IMG/VR virus record: IMGVR_UViG_3300046820_000915
Coordinates: 1-45,539 of that record
Strand: one strand, 5' to 3'
Length of the DNA stretch: 45,539 nt
Origin: a virus
In this document: one piece after another, positions 6,596 through 16,300 of the stretch
Layout: the number at the start of each line of letters is the position of its first letter
Position numbering within the stretch: position 1 is the first letter of the stretch
Notes under the pieces: generated by a model
Told to the model about the DNA's origin: nothing
What the model saw: only the letters and a program-made list of their open reading frames with translations
The model's database searches: none
Position numbers and translations under genes: made by a program

Positions 6596-7548
6596 TAAAT
6601 TTCGTTATCGTTTGGTTTAAAAGCACCCATTAATAATTTAACTATACCACCACTACCTAATTTTTCAAATATCTTTGATGGGTCATACCCAGATGGTGGT
6701 TTAACTAGTCTAATTCTATCTCTAAGGTTTCCGAAATTAAGTTCTCGGTATAAAATCTTAGCATCTTCATACGCATCATCATCTAAAACAATTACAATTA
6801 AGCTTTGTGCTTTATCATGTAATTGGTCTAATAAGATATTGGTCATGTATTTACCTAATAAAGGTATTGAGTTAGGTGTTACTATGTGGTCAGTCACACC
6901 TTCTACCAAGTAAATCGTTGAATCAAAATTTATCTTGCACTCGTTGAATATGATTTCTTGTTTTTCAGCGGTAGGGTTGATGTATTTTAATTTGTTGTAT
7001 TCTCTATCAAACCATCTAGCTATAAAGTAATTTAGTTTCCCTTCTGAGTCATAAGATGGAATGATTATCCTATTAAAGAATGGGCCACGATATGTGTAAC
7101 CGATTTCATATTCTTTTATTATATCATCTGTAATCCCACGCTCTCTAAGGTATTTCAAGGCTATATTGGCCTTGTAATCTTTATCAGTACATTCAGATAA
7201 CTTTTTGTAACCCTCTGGTAGTGTTACTATCACTTCCACATGTTCTTTTTCAACAATTAGGTCAGCATCTGGTTTTACTAGTAAATAATCTCGGATATTT
7301 TTTGGTGAAGCGTATTTCTTTAATAACTTCATGACTGGCCCATGCATGTGGTTAGTGTCTTGACACGCCCAACATTTGAAAACACCTCTATTGTAGTTGA
7401 TTTCTAGATTACCTTTGCCATCACCGTCTGGTAGATTCTGTTCAGCAGAACACGCTGGACAATCGAAAGCGATTTGACCAGAGTCTTCATTATGTTTCCT
7501 AGCATCTCCTAAAAAACTTTCAAGTATGTTCACTAATAACATTGCCAT
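6592..7548 (-). CDS. DnaG-type DNA primase
   Basis: A 318-residue primase that should make RNA primers for lagging-strand synthesis with the DnaB-like helicase. The N-terminal zinc ribbon has C30-PA-C33 and C59-WA-C62. A DnaG core follows (GYTYRGPFFNRIIIPSYD, IARWFDREYNKLKYINP). The TOPRIM motifs are E216 (YLVEGVTD) and D256-D-D258 (VLDDDAYEDA), the Mg2+ ligands. It is about half the length of bacterial DnaG (~600) and lacks the C-terminal helicase-binding domain, as is common in phage primases. The first ATG is kept because a promoter -7 box ends 5 bp upstream, which would give a leaderless or nearly leaderless mRNA; a second in-frame ATG is two codons later. Confidence 0.93.
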   Translation of the reverse strand: MAMLLVNILESFLGDARKHNEDSGQIAFDCPACSAEQNLPDGDGKGNLEINYNRGVFKCWACQDTNHMHGPVMKLLKKYASPKNIRDYLLVKPDADLIVEKEHVEVIVTLPEGYKKLSECTDKDYKANIALKYLRERGITDDIIKEYEIGYTYRGPFFNRIIIPSYDSEGKLNYFIARWFDREYNKLKYINPTAEKQEIIFNECKINFDSTIYLVEGVTDHIVTPNSIPLLGKYMTNILLDQLHDKAQSLIVIVLDDDAYEDAKILYRELNFGNLRDRIRLVKPPSGYDPSKIFEKLGSGGIVKLLMGAFKPNDNEIY

Positions 7549-7553
7549 AATGA

Positions 7554-7584
7554 CAAAGGTACGAAATTAGTTCCGAATATCCAA
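7554..7584 (-). promoter_or_regulatory. Bacteroidota-type promoter immediately upstream of the primase
   Basis: On the minus strand TTG (7582-7584) is followed after 20 bp by TACCTTTG (7554-7561), an exact match. Only 5 bp separate the box from the primase ATG, so the predicted transcript start falls at or next to the start codon. Confidence 0.72.
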
Positions 7585-7605
7585 ATTTATTTTAATAAGA
7601 TTTAG

Positions 7606-8253
7606 TTAGACCTTCCAAACTCCAATTTTATTCATATACCCACGTGCAGCTGTATAAGCATCTGAGGTATCGAACGTTTCTTTTTTGAGTTTGTTGTTTT
7701 TGTCGTAAAACCAAGTGACTTGTGGTTCCAATTCAGCTACTTTCTCCCATAGAACATATTTCTTGTCAATATCAAAAGGATAGTCACCAAATAAAACAGG
7801 TAGGTTTTTAGCTATTTGTTTTTCTAAAAGTGGTGTGCCGTCTTTTTTAGTCTTTCTAACAGCCATTAATTCTGGGAAGGCATACTTACGAGCATCGTAA
7901 GAAGAAATGAATTCTGGGACAACCCCAACCGTATCATAAACTGATTTGGAAATCATACCGTTAAAGCGTAAAAGAGTCGCTATGGTATAAACGTTATTTG
8001 ATTGTAATAAAGGTTCTTCAATTACAACTCTAGTGATGCCCATATCAGAATAATTAGAAAGAAATTCGTTTTCAAAGATTTCAACCTTACGAAACAATTC
8101 TTCCATTTTATTTTCTGGTTTTGGTTTTACCTTTGGTGATACGTGGTGTAATAATTTTAATTCACCCTTGTCACCCATATCCTCGAATAAAGCGATTCCA
8201 ATAGTAGATGTAGATACGTCTAAAGCTAATAAAAATTCTGGTTCTTTTGCCAT
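7606..8253 (-). CDS. RuvC-like Holliday-junction resolvase (RNase H fold)
   Basis: A 215-residue protein with the RuvC/RNase H-fold acidic pattern. D12 is in the first strand (LLALDVSTSTIGIALFE), E79-E80 at the end of strand 4 (RVVIEEPLL), and D195/D198 in the last helix (FDTSDAYTAARGYM). Such enzymes cleave four-way DNA junctions with two Mg2+ ions. In a T4-like phage this would resolve branched replicative DNA before packaging, the job done in T4 by the unrelated endonuclease VII (gp49). A middle insertion (about 125-185) is longer than in bacterial RuvC. It sits between the primase and tail-fibre genes. Family confidence is good; the exact substrate (junctions or other branched DNA) is inferred. 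Confidence 0.85.
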   Translation of the reverse strand: MAKEPEFLLALDVSTSTIGIALFEDMGDKGELKLLHHVSPKVKPKPENKMEELFRKVEIFENEFLSNYSDMGITRVVIEEPLLQSNNVYTIATLLRFNGMISKSVYDTVGVVPEFISSYDARKYAFPELMAVRKTKKDGTPLLEKQIAKNLPVLFGDYPFDIDKKYVLWEKVAELEPQVTWFYDKNNKLKKETFDTSDAYTAARGYMNKIGVWKV

Positions 8254-8302
8254 AATATAGTTTTTATCACTAATCTAACGTATCTACTACAAAAATAAAG
8301 TC

Positions 8303-9505
8303 TTAAATGGTTATTTTTATACCTAAAGCTAAAAATTCATTAACGTTTTTACTGATTTGTTTGTCTGTCTTAGCGACAGCAATAAGATTACCCATATCGT
8401 CATACAAACCAACTTCACTAATTCTAGGGATATCACCCACATCAAAACTAGGGTTAGTTGTTGAACCGAATTCACCTCTATCAGCAATACATGTGATACT
8501 TTGGTAAACGTTTGTTGAAACGCTATTAAAGCTAACAGTTGTTGCAGTTGAGGCCGATGGTGTAAAGTTATTTACAATCGTTGGGTCGGTAATCACTACA
8601 AACCCCTTATCTAAATAAGCCATACCAACCAATGTATCGGCAGTAACACCTAAATTAGAGTTTGTTTGGAAATTGTATGTTTGTTTTTGATTTAATGAGA
8701 ATGGTTTATCAGTATTATAACCAGTAGCCCAGCTCAATGATAAATCACCACCGTTTGGTGTAAGGATATCATCAGAAACCAAAGCGGAAACGTTTGAACC
8801 GAAAATATTTGTTTGTGGTGCTGTATCAGCAATCAATGTGTCTAAGGTCGTCACTTTTGATGAACCGCCTTGATAAGTAGAATAGATAGTATACGTACCA
8901 GCAGATGTTGGTAATGAAATCCTAACTGTTTTACCATCAATACACTCACCGTAGCTAGTATTTTGTAAAGCAATCACTAATATTTTACTAGTTGATAAAC
9001 CACTAAGAGCGGTATCTGAAAACCCACCATTACTATATGTAGTCCCAGTATAAATACTATCACCGTTTGAATTCAATGGTAAACCAAAAGAATAGTATAA
9101 GTTAACCAACGGGTCAGTGGTGATGTCGTCTCTATTAACAACATTTTGTTTTATGTTTGAACCACTTATCGATGTAAAACCATTTGCTAATACTTCAGAT
9201 AAAATATTAACTGATTGAGAAGCAACTGGTTTAGTTAATAAACCGCTAGTATTAACAATCAACACGCTTTTTAACCCGATAGATTGTGTTGTACTATTAC
9301 TAACAGTACTATTAGGTCCTATGTCACCACTAGTGCTAGGAACTTGGCCTGTTAACAAAGTTAAAGACGTATTGTAATTAGCATCTGAATCACCAAGACT
9401 AAAAGTTTTGATTAATGCATTATTTGTTGAAACAAGCTTTTGTCTACCAATCGGTGTCAATTTAGCTGTTAATGATAGTGTCGTTGCAGAGTTATTATAT
9501 CCCAT
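8303..9505 (-). CDS. Tail-collar-fibre-like virion protein A
   Basis: This 400-residue protein has terminal signatures of phage tail-collar fibre proteins. Near the N-terminus is KLTPIGRQKLVSTN...FSLGDSDANYN (15-44), matching the family's 'K.T..G...L......F..GD' pattern. Near the C-terminus is ISEVGLYDDMGNLIAVAKTDK (about 364-384), matching 'I.E.GlyD..GnLIAV'. The middle is Ser/Thr/Asn-rich and beta-rich. The gene is coupled to its larger paralogue by a TAATG junction and is the last gene of the virion cluster. It is probably a baseplate or fibre component taking part in receptor binding or fibre attachment. Confidence 0.78.
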   Translation of the reverse strand: MGYNNSATTLSLTAKLTPIGRQKLVSTNNALIKTFSLGDSDANYNTSLTLLTGQVPSTSGDIGPNSTVSNSTTQSIGLKSVLIVNTSGLLTKPVASQSVNILSEVLANGFTSISGSNIKQNVVNRDDITTDPLVNLYYSFGLPLNSNGDSIYTGTTYSNGGFSDTALSGLSTSKILVIALQNTSYGECIDGKTVRISLPTSAGTYTIYSTYQGGSSKVTTLDTLIADTAPQTNIFGSNVSALVSDDILTPNGGDLSLSWATGYNTDKPFSLNQKQTYNFQTNSNLGVTADTLVGMAYLDKGFVVITDPTIVNNFTPSASTATTVSFNSVSTNVYQSITCIADRGEFGSTTNPSFDVGDIPRISEVGLYDDMGNLIAVAKTDKQISKNVNEFLALGIKITI

Positions 9506-11646
9506 TAGAAATCCATTGAAAGTTCAAGCATTATTGTATTACCACCAGCCGAAGCCAAAGGTACTGGGTTAGATAATTTACCGATACAAACAAGATTTTT
9601 ATCTGTATCATAAATACCAACTTCAGTTACTTTAATATTAGGTGGGTTTGTTGACAAATCTTTACTTCTGGTAGGGTTTGTAGTTGCGTTGTATTGATTA
9701 CTATTCAAACTAATATCAAAGATTGTTTTGTATATTGTCGCACCAATATATGTCGTTAAATTCCCGTAAAAGAATTTCTCGTCACCAAATTGAAGATTTT
9801 GTGGTTGTGTATTAGCTGGTAGGTTTAGTAAATCAATAATACTAAACGTTGTCGCAGTTGAATCTTTTATTAAGTCAATAACAAACCCAGTTGTTGTTGG
9901 TACTTGAATTTCCAATAATTTAGGGTCAATCGATTCGCCAGCGATACCAGTAATTGCTGGAGATGTGAAATCATAAGTTTTCCATGCTCCTGGGTCTGGA
10001 CGGTCTGTTGGGTCTTGTACGATTTGATAAACCAATTTGAATTTATCAGCATAGAAACCATAACCATCATAACCAGATTCTAATTTACGCATATATGGTA
10101 ATAAATCAGTTTCTAACAATTTAAACGCAACGTCTTTAGCAGATGATGTGTTGTTAGTTATTTTGATGTATTTTTGACATGATAAACTAGATGTCAACCC
10201 TGTTGTAAATGTATTTTCAAGACTATAAGTTAAATACATCGTATCATTGATATCCAAAATTCCAGTAGACGTACCACCAGTAGGTGATTGCAATACAGCT
10301 GATAATTCTGGAAGTGTCCAGTTTCTATTTGATTTGTAAGATGAAGCGGCAACAATTTCATCATCATGTATTACAACAGTTTTTAATTGCGGGTAGATTC
10401 TACCAACAACTTGTGCAGTTGTAGCTGATGAGATAAGTGTAGTATCTTCGAATAATTCAATATATTCTAAATCTGTATTTGGGTGAACCATAGTTGCACC
10501 AGTGGCAATAAATGTCATACCCATAGTCGTACCACTTCCAGTTGTTCCAACTCTTCTGTGATACATTAAATCTGGTAAGAAAAGTTTCAAATATTTACCA
10601 GCAGCGGTATCAGTATAGAAAAACTCACCATATAAGTTAGAAATAGTATTGTTTGTGTAGTGAATGATTGAAATAGATTTATTTACATCATCTGGGTAAC
10701 TATTTCCTGGCCCATTACAATTGAATGATAATGTAGTTGCTGTAGTTTGACAAACGTAATCCATGTAAGGATACTTAGTACCTAAGTATCTATATGACCC
10801 GAATTTAGTGTAGTCTTCGTATAAGTTTGTTGTGGTTAAACCAGTAACCCCAGCAAGATTTTCACACCAAACATTACTCATGTTCCAAACTGGAACGTCA
10901 TGACATGTTACGTTGATATTTGAATCAAAAGATAAAGTCCCAGAATCCCAATAAGCAACTGTGCTTCCTGTTGCGATGCTTTCGTAAACTTCACCGCCTC
11001 TATAAATAAAGACTTGAGATAAAGCAGTTTGTGCTGACAAATTAGGTAGATTTCTATCTAAGTCAACGCTACCAGTGTTAACTGTTTGAACTTTATACCA
11101 AAGATTTGGCATTGCTCTAGTGTTTTCATTATCTATAACGTTACCTAGAGTGTCGTTCGCTAATTTAATCATCAACACATCACCAACAGAAATTGAAGAT
11201 GTAGAAATAGTTAGGTTTGTACCACCAGTTAATATTGAGTTAGATATGTCCGTAAAATAAGGAGTATATGTGTTACCAGTAAGTGTTGTGAATACACCAC
11301 CAGTTTGACTAAAGAACCCTCTTTCAAGTGCTTCATTATTTACAACAGCTTTTACTACGTTTAATACCGAACCATTTACTGGTTGGAATGGGTCAGCCGT
11401 ATTACCTTGTGTAATGAATGATTTGATGTTAGGTTGTCTATCAAACGGTCTAAAAACAGCACTAGTCGCTGAAAGTGTTACGTCATTAGGGTTTGTATCT
11501 ACTATAGCCTCTCTATTGTAGTTTATTTCAGAATCACCAATAGCCCAGAAGCTAAAATTTAACTTCCCTTGTGCTAATTGTTCTCTTCCTTTTTGTGTTA
11601 ACTTGATGCTAACAAACGGACTTGTGCTTTTAATTATGTAACTCAT
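9505..11646 (-). CDS. Tail-collar-fibre-like virion protein B (paralogue of A)
   Basis: A 713-residue protein sharing the frame of the 400-residue gene downstream. The N-terminus is VSIKLTQKGREQLAQGKLNF then WAIGDSEINYN; near the C-terminus is VTEVGIYDTDKNLVCIGKLS. The large central region (about 60-640) is beta-rich, rich in Thr, Asn and Tyr, and unlike the corresponding part of its paralogue. That is the expected pattern when ends are kept for assembly and the exposed middle diversifies. The stop overlaps the next ATG (TAATG), and two TATTTATAA motifs lie upstream of its start. It is likely a baseplate-associated or fibre subunit; the exact position in the virion is not known. Confidence 0.78.
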   Translation of the reverse strand: MSYIIKSTSPFVSIKLTQKGREQLAQGKLNFSFWAIGDSEINYNREAIVDTNPNDVTLSATSAVFRPFDRQPNIKSFITQGNTADPFQPVNGSVLNVVKAVVNNEALERGFFSQTGGVFTTLTGNTYTPYFTDISNSILTGGTNLTISTSSISVGDVLMIKLANDTLGNVIDNENTRAMPNLWYKVQTVNTGSVDLDRNLPNLSAQTALSQVFIYRGGEVYESIATGSTVAYWDSGTLSFDSNINVTCHDVPVWNMSNVWCENLAGVTGLTTTNLYEDYTKFGSYRYLGTKYPYMDYVCQTTATTLSFNCNGPGNSYPDDVNKSISIIHYTNNTISNLYGEFFYTDTAAGKYLKLFLPDLMYHRRVGTTGSGTTMGMTFIATGATMVHPNTDLEYIELFEDTTLISSATTAQVVGRIYPQLKTVVIHDDEIVAASSYKSNRNWTLPELSAVLQSPTGGTSTGILDINDTMYLTYSLENTFTTGLTSSLSCQKYIKITNNTSSAKDVAFKLLETDLLPYMRKLESGYDGYGFYADKFKLVYQIVQDPTDRPDPGAWKTYDFTSPAITGIAGESIDPKLLEIQVPTTTGFVIDLIKDSTATTFSIIDLLNLPANTQPQNLQFGDEKFFYGNLTTYIGATIYKTIFDISLNSNQYNATTNPTRSKDLSTNPPNIKVTEVGIYDTDKNLVCIGKLSNPVPLASAGGNTIMLELSMDF

Positions 11647-11649
11647 TTG

Positions 11650-11685
11650 TTATAAATATGTTTTTCTTTATTTTAGTTATAAATA
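11650..11685 (-). promoter_or_regulatory. Two TATTTATAA motifs, possible late promoter
   Basis: On the minus strand TATTTATAA occurs twice before the collar-like gene: at 11677-11685, about 31 bp upstream of the ATG and followed by CTAAAATAAAG, and at 11650-11658, close to the ATG. The distal copy has promoter-like spacing. It resembles the T4 late box TATAAATA (here TATAACTA). Confidence 0.42.
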
Positions 11686-11702
11686 TCTAATAGTAAATAA
11701 TA

Positions 11703-13133
11703 TTAGTATGAATTTATAGAATTATTTTGAATTACTACTGGTATGGTTTCGCTATATACTGTCGAATTTAGATTATCCCCACAAATTGTTGTGTAATTCT
11801 TTTCATTTTTTACCCTATAATATAATTGGGTACCTACACTACCACTGGCTGTAAATGATTGGTTATAATACGTGTTACCCACAACATAGTCTGTAGTTCC
11901 TGTATAATAGAAACTAGAAAATAAATCATTTGTACTAACTTCTAGAGTAAAGAAACCATTTAATTCTGTCGGTGGGTTGGTGATTTTCCATGTTACCAAT
12001 GGTGTGTTTGTATTCAATCCATTAACTACACTAATAATCGGATAATAAACCAATGTGATTATATCATCTACCATCAAATTACCCTCTAATATTATTCTTT
12101 TTTCATTGGTTATTGATTGGTAGTAATCAATCCCACTAGCTAATGTAGCACCGTTAACCATAACAATAATCGTATCGCTACTAATGGGTGTTACAGAAGT
12201 GTATAATTCGTATTTTGATGTTCCCGTGTTGTAGTATACAAGATTTGAACCTTGTGCGTCTGATGCACCACTAATAATTGGTGTTGTAATGTGAATATTA
12301 TCACCAACCAAGTTATTACCACCACTACTGGTATAAATAACCGTAATTATATCATCAATAGCTGTTTCACCGCTTAAAGTAACAACTTGACCGCTAAAAG
12401 TGTAATCTAAGCCTTGTGCCAACACTAAACCGTTAAGCGTCAATATAAAATCACCGACATAATTGTTTGTTATAACAATTTCTGTTAAGTTTGGTTCTGG
12501 TAAGATAACTTGTTGAACCAATTTGTTGATTGGGGCACTGTTACTGAAATTACCAACAAAAATTGGGGTATCAGCTTGTTTAATCGCAATGAAATAATAA
12601 TCTAGATTATTGTCATAGATACCATATGTTGAACCACCAATATAGGTTGATGTGTCAATTGTTTTACCTAATTTACCTAAGTAATCAGTACAAACACCAA
12701 ATTGGTAGTAACCTTTGATTATATATTCACCGTCAAGTGTTAATCCACTAGTTTCTAGAAATTGGGTTGTTGTATTGGTAGCACTAAAACTTGGATAATC
12801 AATCGAATTTGATGTGAATACTGGTGTTGAACTAAAACCACTAAAAACTGGATTGTATTTATAAACACCGAACTTAAATAATGCGTTTGTATCTACAAAC
12901 GTACTAGTATTACCTGTAAAGTTAAAATCTAATTGAATTGTTTGAGAATCGGCAGAAATAACATATGAAGTACCACTAGTTGCTCCTGTACAATCTAATT
13001 TAGATGCACCACTTACGCTAAATAAAGGGTTTTCAAATACACAAATGTCAGAACTCATATTAACATTTAAAATGTCTTTATTTCTGACAGCTGAGTTTTG
13101 ATTTTGTATGTATATTCTTTCTTGATATCTCAT
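11703..13133 (-). CDS. Beta-sandwich tail-fibre-like protein
   Basis: A 476-residue Ser/Thr/Asn-rich virion-type protein. Two diverged copies of a fibre beta-sandwich unit are visible at about 222-275 and 315-370. Each reads 'v.NG..L..G.DY......v.L.g......DiItviY': FILTLNGLVLAQGLDYTF and IIVMVNGATLASGIDYY. This unit is common in phage fibre and appendage proteins. No enzyme motif is evident. Translation is coupled to the preceding small gene through TAATG, and it lies directly downstream of the SHAEG-repeat fibre. It may be a second adhesin or a connector; the assignment rests on composition, repeats and context. Confidence 0.72.
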   Translation of the reverse strand: MRYQERIYIQNQNSAVRNKDILNVNMSSDICVFENPLFSVSGASKLDCTGATSGTSYVISADSQTIQLDFNFTGNTSTFVDTNALFKFGVYKYNPVFSGFSSTPVFTSNSIDYPSFSATNTTTQFLETSGLTLDGEYIIKGYYQFGVCTDYLGKLGKTIDTSTYIGGSTYGIYDNNLDYYFIAIKQADTPIFVGNFSNSAPINKLVQQVILPEPNLTEIVITNNYVGDFILTLNGLVLAQGLDYTFSGQVVTLSGETAIDDIITVIYTSSGGNNLVGDNIHITTPIISGASDAQGSNLVYYNTGTSKYELYTSVTPISSDTIIVMVNGATLASGIDYYQSITNEKRIILEGNLMVDDIITLVYYPIISVVNGLNTNTPLVTWKITNPPTELNGFFTLEVSTNDLFSSFYYTGTTDYVVGNTYYNQSFTASGSVGTQLYYRVKNEKNYTTICGDNLNSTVYSETIPVVIQNNSINSY

Positions 13134-13375
13134 TAGTAACTAATTTCTAGTGTAACCATTGTTTTGTTATAAGTATCTTTTAACCCAAAAGATAAAGGTA
13201 TTTGTAAGGCTGCGGTTTCTTCTGCTCTAGTTAGATTTTGCAAAAAAGCCATAAAACCATTTAGGTTTATATAGTCTTCTTGTTGTATTTCACCATAAAC
13301 ACTAGAAACGTAATGTATACTATCTATTATATTTGGATAAACTTCCCCTTGTATGTTTTTTAATAATTGTGACAT
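13133..13375 (-). CDS. Small protein of unknown function between fibre genes
   Basis: An 80-residue protein that is not recognised. It begins MSQLLKNIQGEVYPNIIDSI and contains a hydrophobic helix INLNGFMAFLQNL and a C-terminal strand MVTLEISY. Only 4 bp follow the SHAEG-repeat gene, and a TAATG overlap precedes the next one, so it is certainly co-translated with fibre genes. Size and place would suit a fibre-assembly chaperone or a short adaptor, but no sequence evidence confirms it. Confidence 0.72.
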   Translation of the reverse strand: MSQLLKNIQGEVYPNIIDSIHYVSSVYGEIQQEDYINLNGFMAFLQNLTRAEETAALQIPLSFGLKDTYNKTMVTLEISY

Positions 13376-13379
13376 AATA

Positions 13380-16300
13380 TTATGGTTTTCTATATACTGT
13401 TCTACCAGTTTTTAACAAATAAAGACCACCAGATGGCATCGTTGTATCAGCATCAGCTTGAGCATCGTTATCATATGGTCCGTATGTTTTAATACTTAAC
13501 CTGTCAACATATGTTGAGTTTGAAACCAATCCAGTTATACTAGCACCCAACACTACAGTATTTGTACCACCAGCTGTTGAACCTTGACCGTGAACAAATG
13601 ATGTTTGTCCAGATGCAATAGAGTTAACACCTCCAGCATGTGATGCTGGACCAGAAGCGGTAGTTTGGCTATTTTGAGCGTGTGAGCTATCACCATATGC
13701 TTTTGTACCAGAACCTTCAGCGTGAGCTGTTGCACCAGAAGCAATTGTACCAGAACCTTCGGCATGTGAACCTTGACCACTAGCTGTTGTTTGGTCATTT
13801 TGAGCATGTGAATATGTACCAGACGCAATAGTTAATATACCTTCAGCGTGTGACCTATTACCGCTAGCTCTTGTTCCATCACCTTCGGCATGCGATACAT
13901 TACCTGTTGCGTATGTTTGAATACCTTCAGCATGTGATGACCATCCAACTGCTGTACCACCAGAAACATTAAATTGTGCTGAACCACCCTCAGCATGCGA
14001 ACTATCACCTTGAGCTAACGATTTGTATCCTTCAGCGTGTGATGTTGCACCAGATGCTATTGTTAAAGTACCTTCAGCGTGTGAATTAGTACCAATTGCT
14101 TTTGTAATTACCCCTTCAGCATGTGAATAAATACCTGTGGCTGATGTACCAGACCCTTCAGCGTGAGAAGCAACGTTAGTTGCGGTTGTGTTATAACCCT
14201 CAGCGTGAGAGTAGTTTCCTACTGCTGTGGTTCCAGAACCTTCAGCATGTGATGCTCTACCAGTTGCTATGGTTAAAATACCTTCAGCATGTGAACCACT
14301 TCCGATAGCTGTACCACCACTTATCCATAGATTTGGAACACCTAAAATAAAATCACCACCTTCGGCATGTGAACCATTTCCTCGTGCTAACGAGTAAATA
14401 CCTTCGGCATGTGAAGCGTATCCAACTGTCATTGAACCACCACCTTCAGCATGTGAATTATCACCACCAGCTATCGAACCACCACCTTCAGCGTGTGATG
14501 TTGAACCACTTGCTTTTGTACCATACCCTTCGGCATGTGATTGGAAACCGCTAGCAAGTGTTTGGGAGCCTTCGGCATGTGCTGCAAATGTTGTTGCTGT
14601 TGTAAACCACCCTTCAGCGTGTGTATACTCATCTAATGCTTTGGTTCCCGCTCCTTCAGCATGTGAGGCACTGCCGCTAGCCAATGTGTCTTGACCTTCA
14701 GCATGAGCTGCAAATGTTGTTGCTGACGTAGCATAGCCTTCAGCGTGAGTTGCTACGTCTTGGGTAATTGTTAAAACACCTTCGGCATGTGAACCATCAC
14801 CAAATGCAGTACCACCAGAGAAAAGTAAACCAGCTTTTGAATTAAAGAACCCACCTTCAGCATGTGAGTATTGACCACTAGCAAGTGTCATTAATCCTTC
14901 AGCATGTGAGGCTTGGCCAAATGCAATCGAGTTGTAACCTTCAACGTGAGCCGCAATACCATTAGCTGTCGTCCCAGAACCTTCAGAGTGTGAGTAAAGA
15001 CCTAACGCCTTTGTTATTAGCCCTTCGGCATGTGATGCTTGACCAGATGCAATAGTGTATTGACCCTCAGCGTGTGCGTAACTGCTACTAGCTAAGGTTG
15101 AAAAACCTTCAGCATGAGCTGCCTGTGTAGTTGCTGATGTAGCTCTACCCTCAGCATGAGCACCGATGTTTGTTGCGTATGTATTAATACCTTCAGCGTG
15201 TGACCCTTCACCAGATGCAGTACCACCGCTTAGTAATAAAGTAGCGGCACCACCTTCAGCATGTGAGTAATCACCTTTAGCTAATGATTTGTATCCTTGA
15301 GAATGGGAACCTTGGCCACTAGCAATCGTAAAAAACCCTTCAGCGTGCGAAGCATCACTAGAAGCTATTGTATTTTGACCTTCGGAGTGTGAACCTCTAC
15401 CACTAGCCAATGTAGTGTTACCTTCGGCTACTGAATTTGCAGCGATTGCACTACTGTTGCTACCACTCAACACAGCGGTTGCTGCGGCAGTACCAGCAGT
15501 CCAAACCATCGCAACAGTTGTTGGTGCGGTACCAGATAAAGTACTGGCAGCTCTAAATTTTACAGTACCGTCAGTTGCTCTAACCAAAACTTGTGTTAAG
15601 GCGTTGTCATTTGATGGTGCATAATTAAGATTCAAATATGGAACGTAAACTGTGTCAGCTGTATTACCTGTAATATTTTGACCACCCAAAACAGCAGAAC
15701 GAGCTCCACCAGCTATAGAGTTAAATGAATGTGCGAATGAAGTGTCTCCAGAAGCTATAGTTTTACCACCACCAGCATGTGATGCAACACCAGATGCTGT
15801 CGTTCCAGAACCTTCAGCGTGTGCAAAAATAGCACTGGCTAATGTGTTTTGACCTTGAGCATGGGTATAAAGTGTTGTTGCTGATGTACCTTGACCCTCG
15901 GCATGTGAGGCATCACCAGAAGCAAGGGTTGCTAATCCTTCAGCATGTGATGCGATACCGCTAGCTGTACCACCTTTTATTGAAGATAACGAATAACCAC
16001 CTTCAGCGTGTGAACCATAATTACTTGCAACCGATTTAAAGCCTTCAGCATGTGAATCTTGACCACTAGCTATTGTTGTATTGCCTTCAGCATGTGATTG
16101 AGCACCGCTAGCTAAAGTAAACCACCCTTCAGAGTGAGCCGCTTGAGTTGTTGCTGATGTTTGTAACCCCTCAGCATGTGATGTTGAACCAGATGCCAAT
16201 GTACCAGCACCTTCAGCGTGTGATGATATACCAGATGCTGTTGTACCAGACCCTTCGGCATGTGATTGAGAACCACTAGCCAATGTTCTATAACCTTCAG

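Noticed and set aside
8254-8302. Host-type promoter upstream of the RuvC-like gene
   Set aside because: TAGATTAG- and TACGTTAG-like boxes are present but no TTG lies at the required 19-20 bp; expression may come from upstream transcription.
13553-13828. 91-residue frame within the repeat gene, and similar repeat-derived frames at 14369-14554 and 16112-16360
   Set aside because: Other-frame readings of the repeat array with His/Leu/Val-rich low-complexity products; the SHAEG frame runs through all of them uninterrupted.
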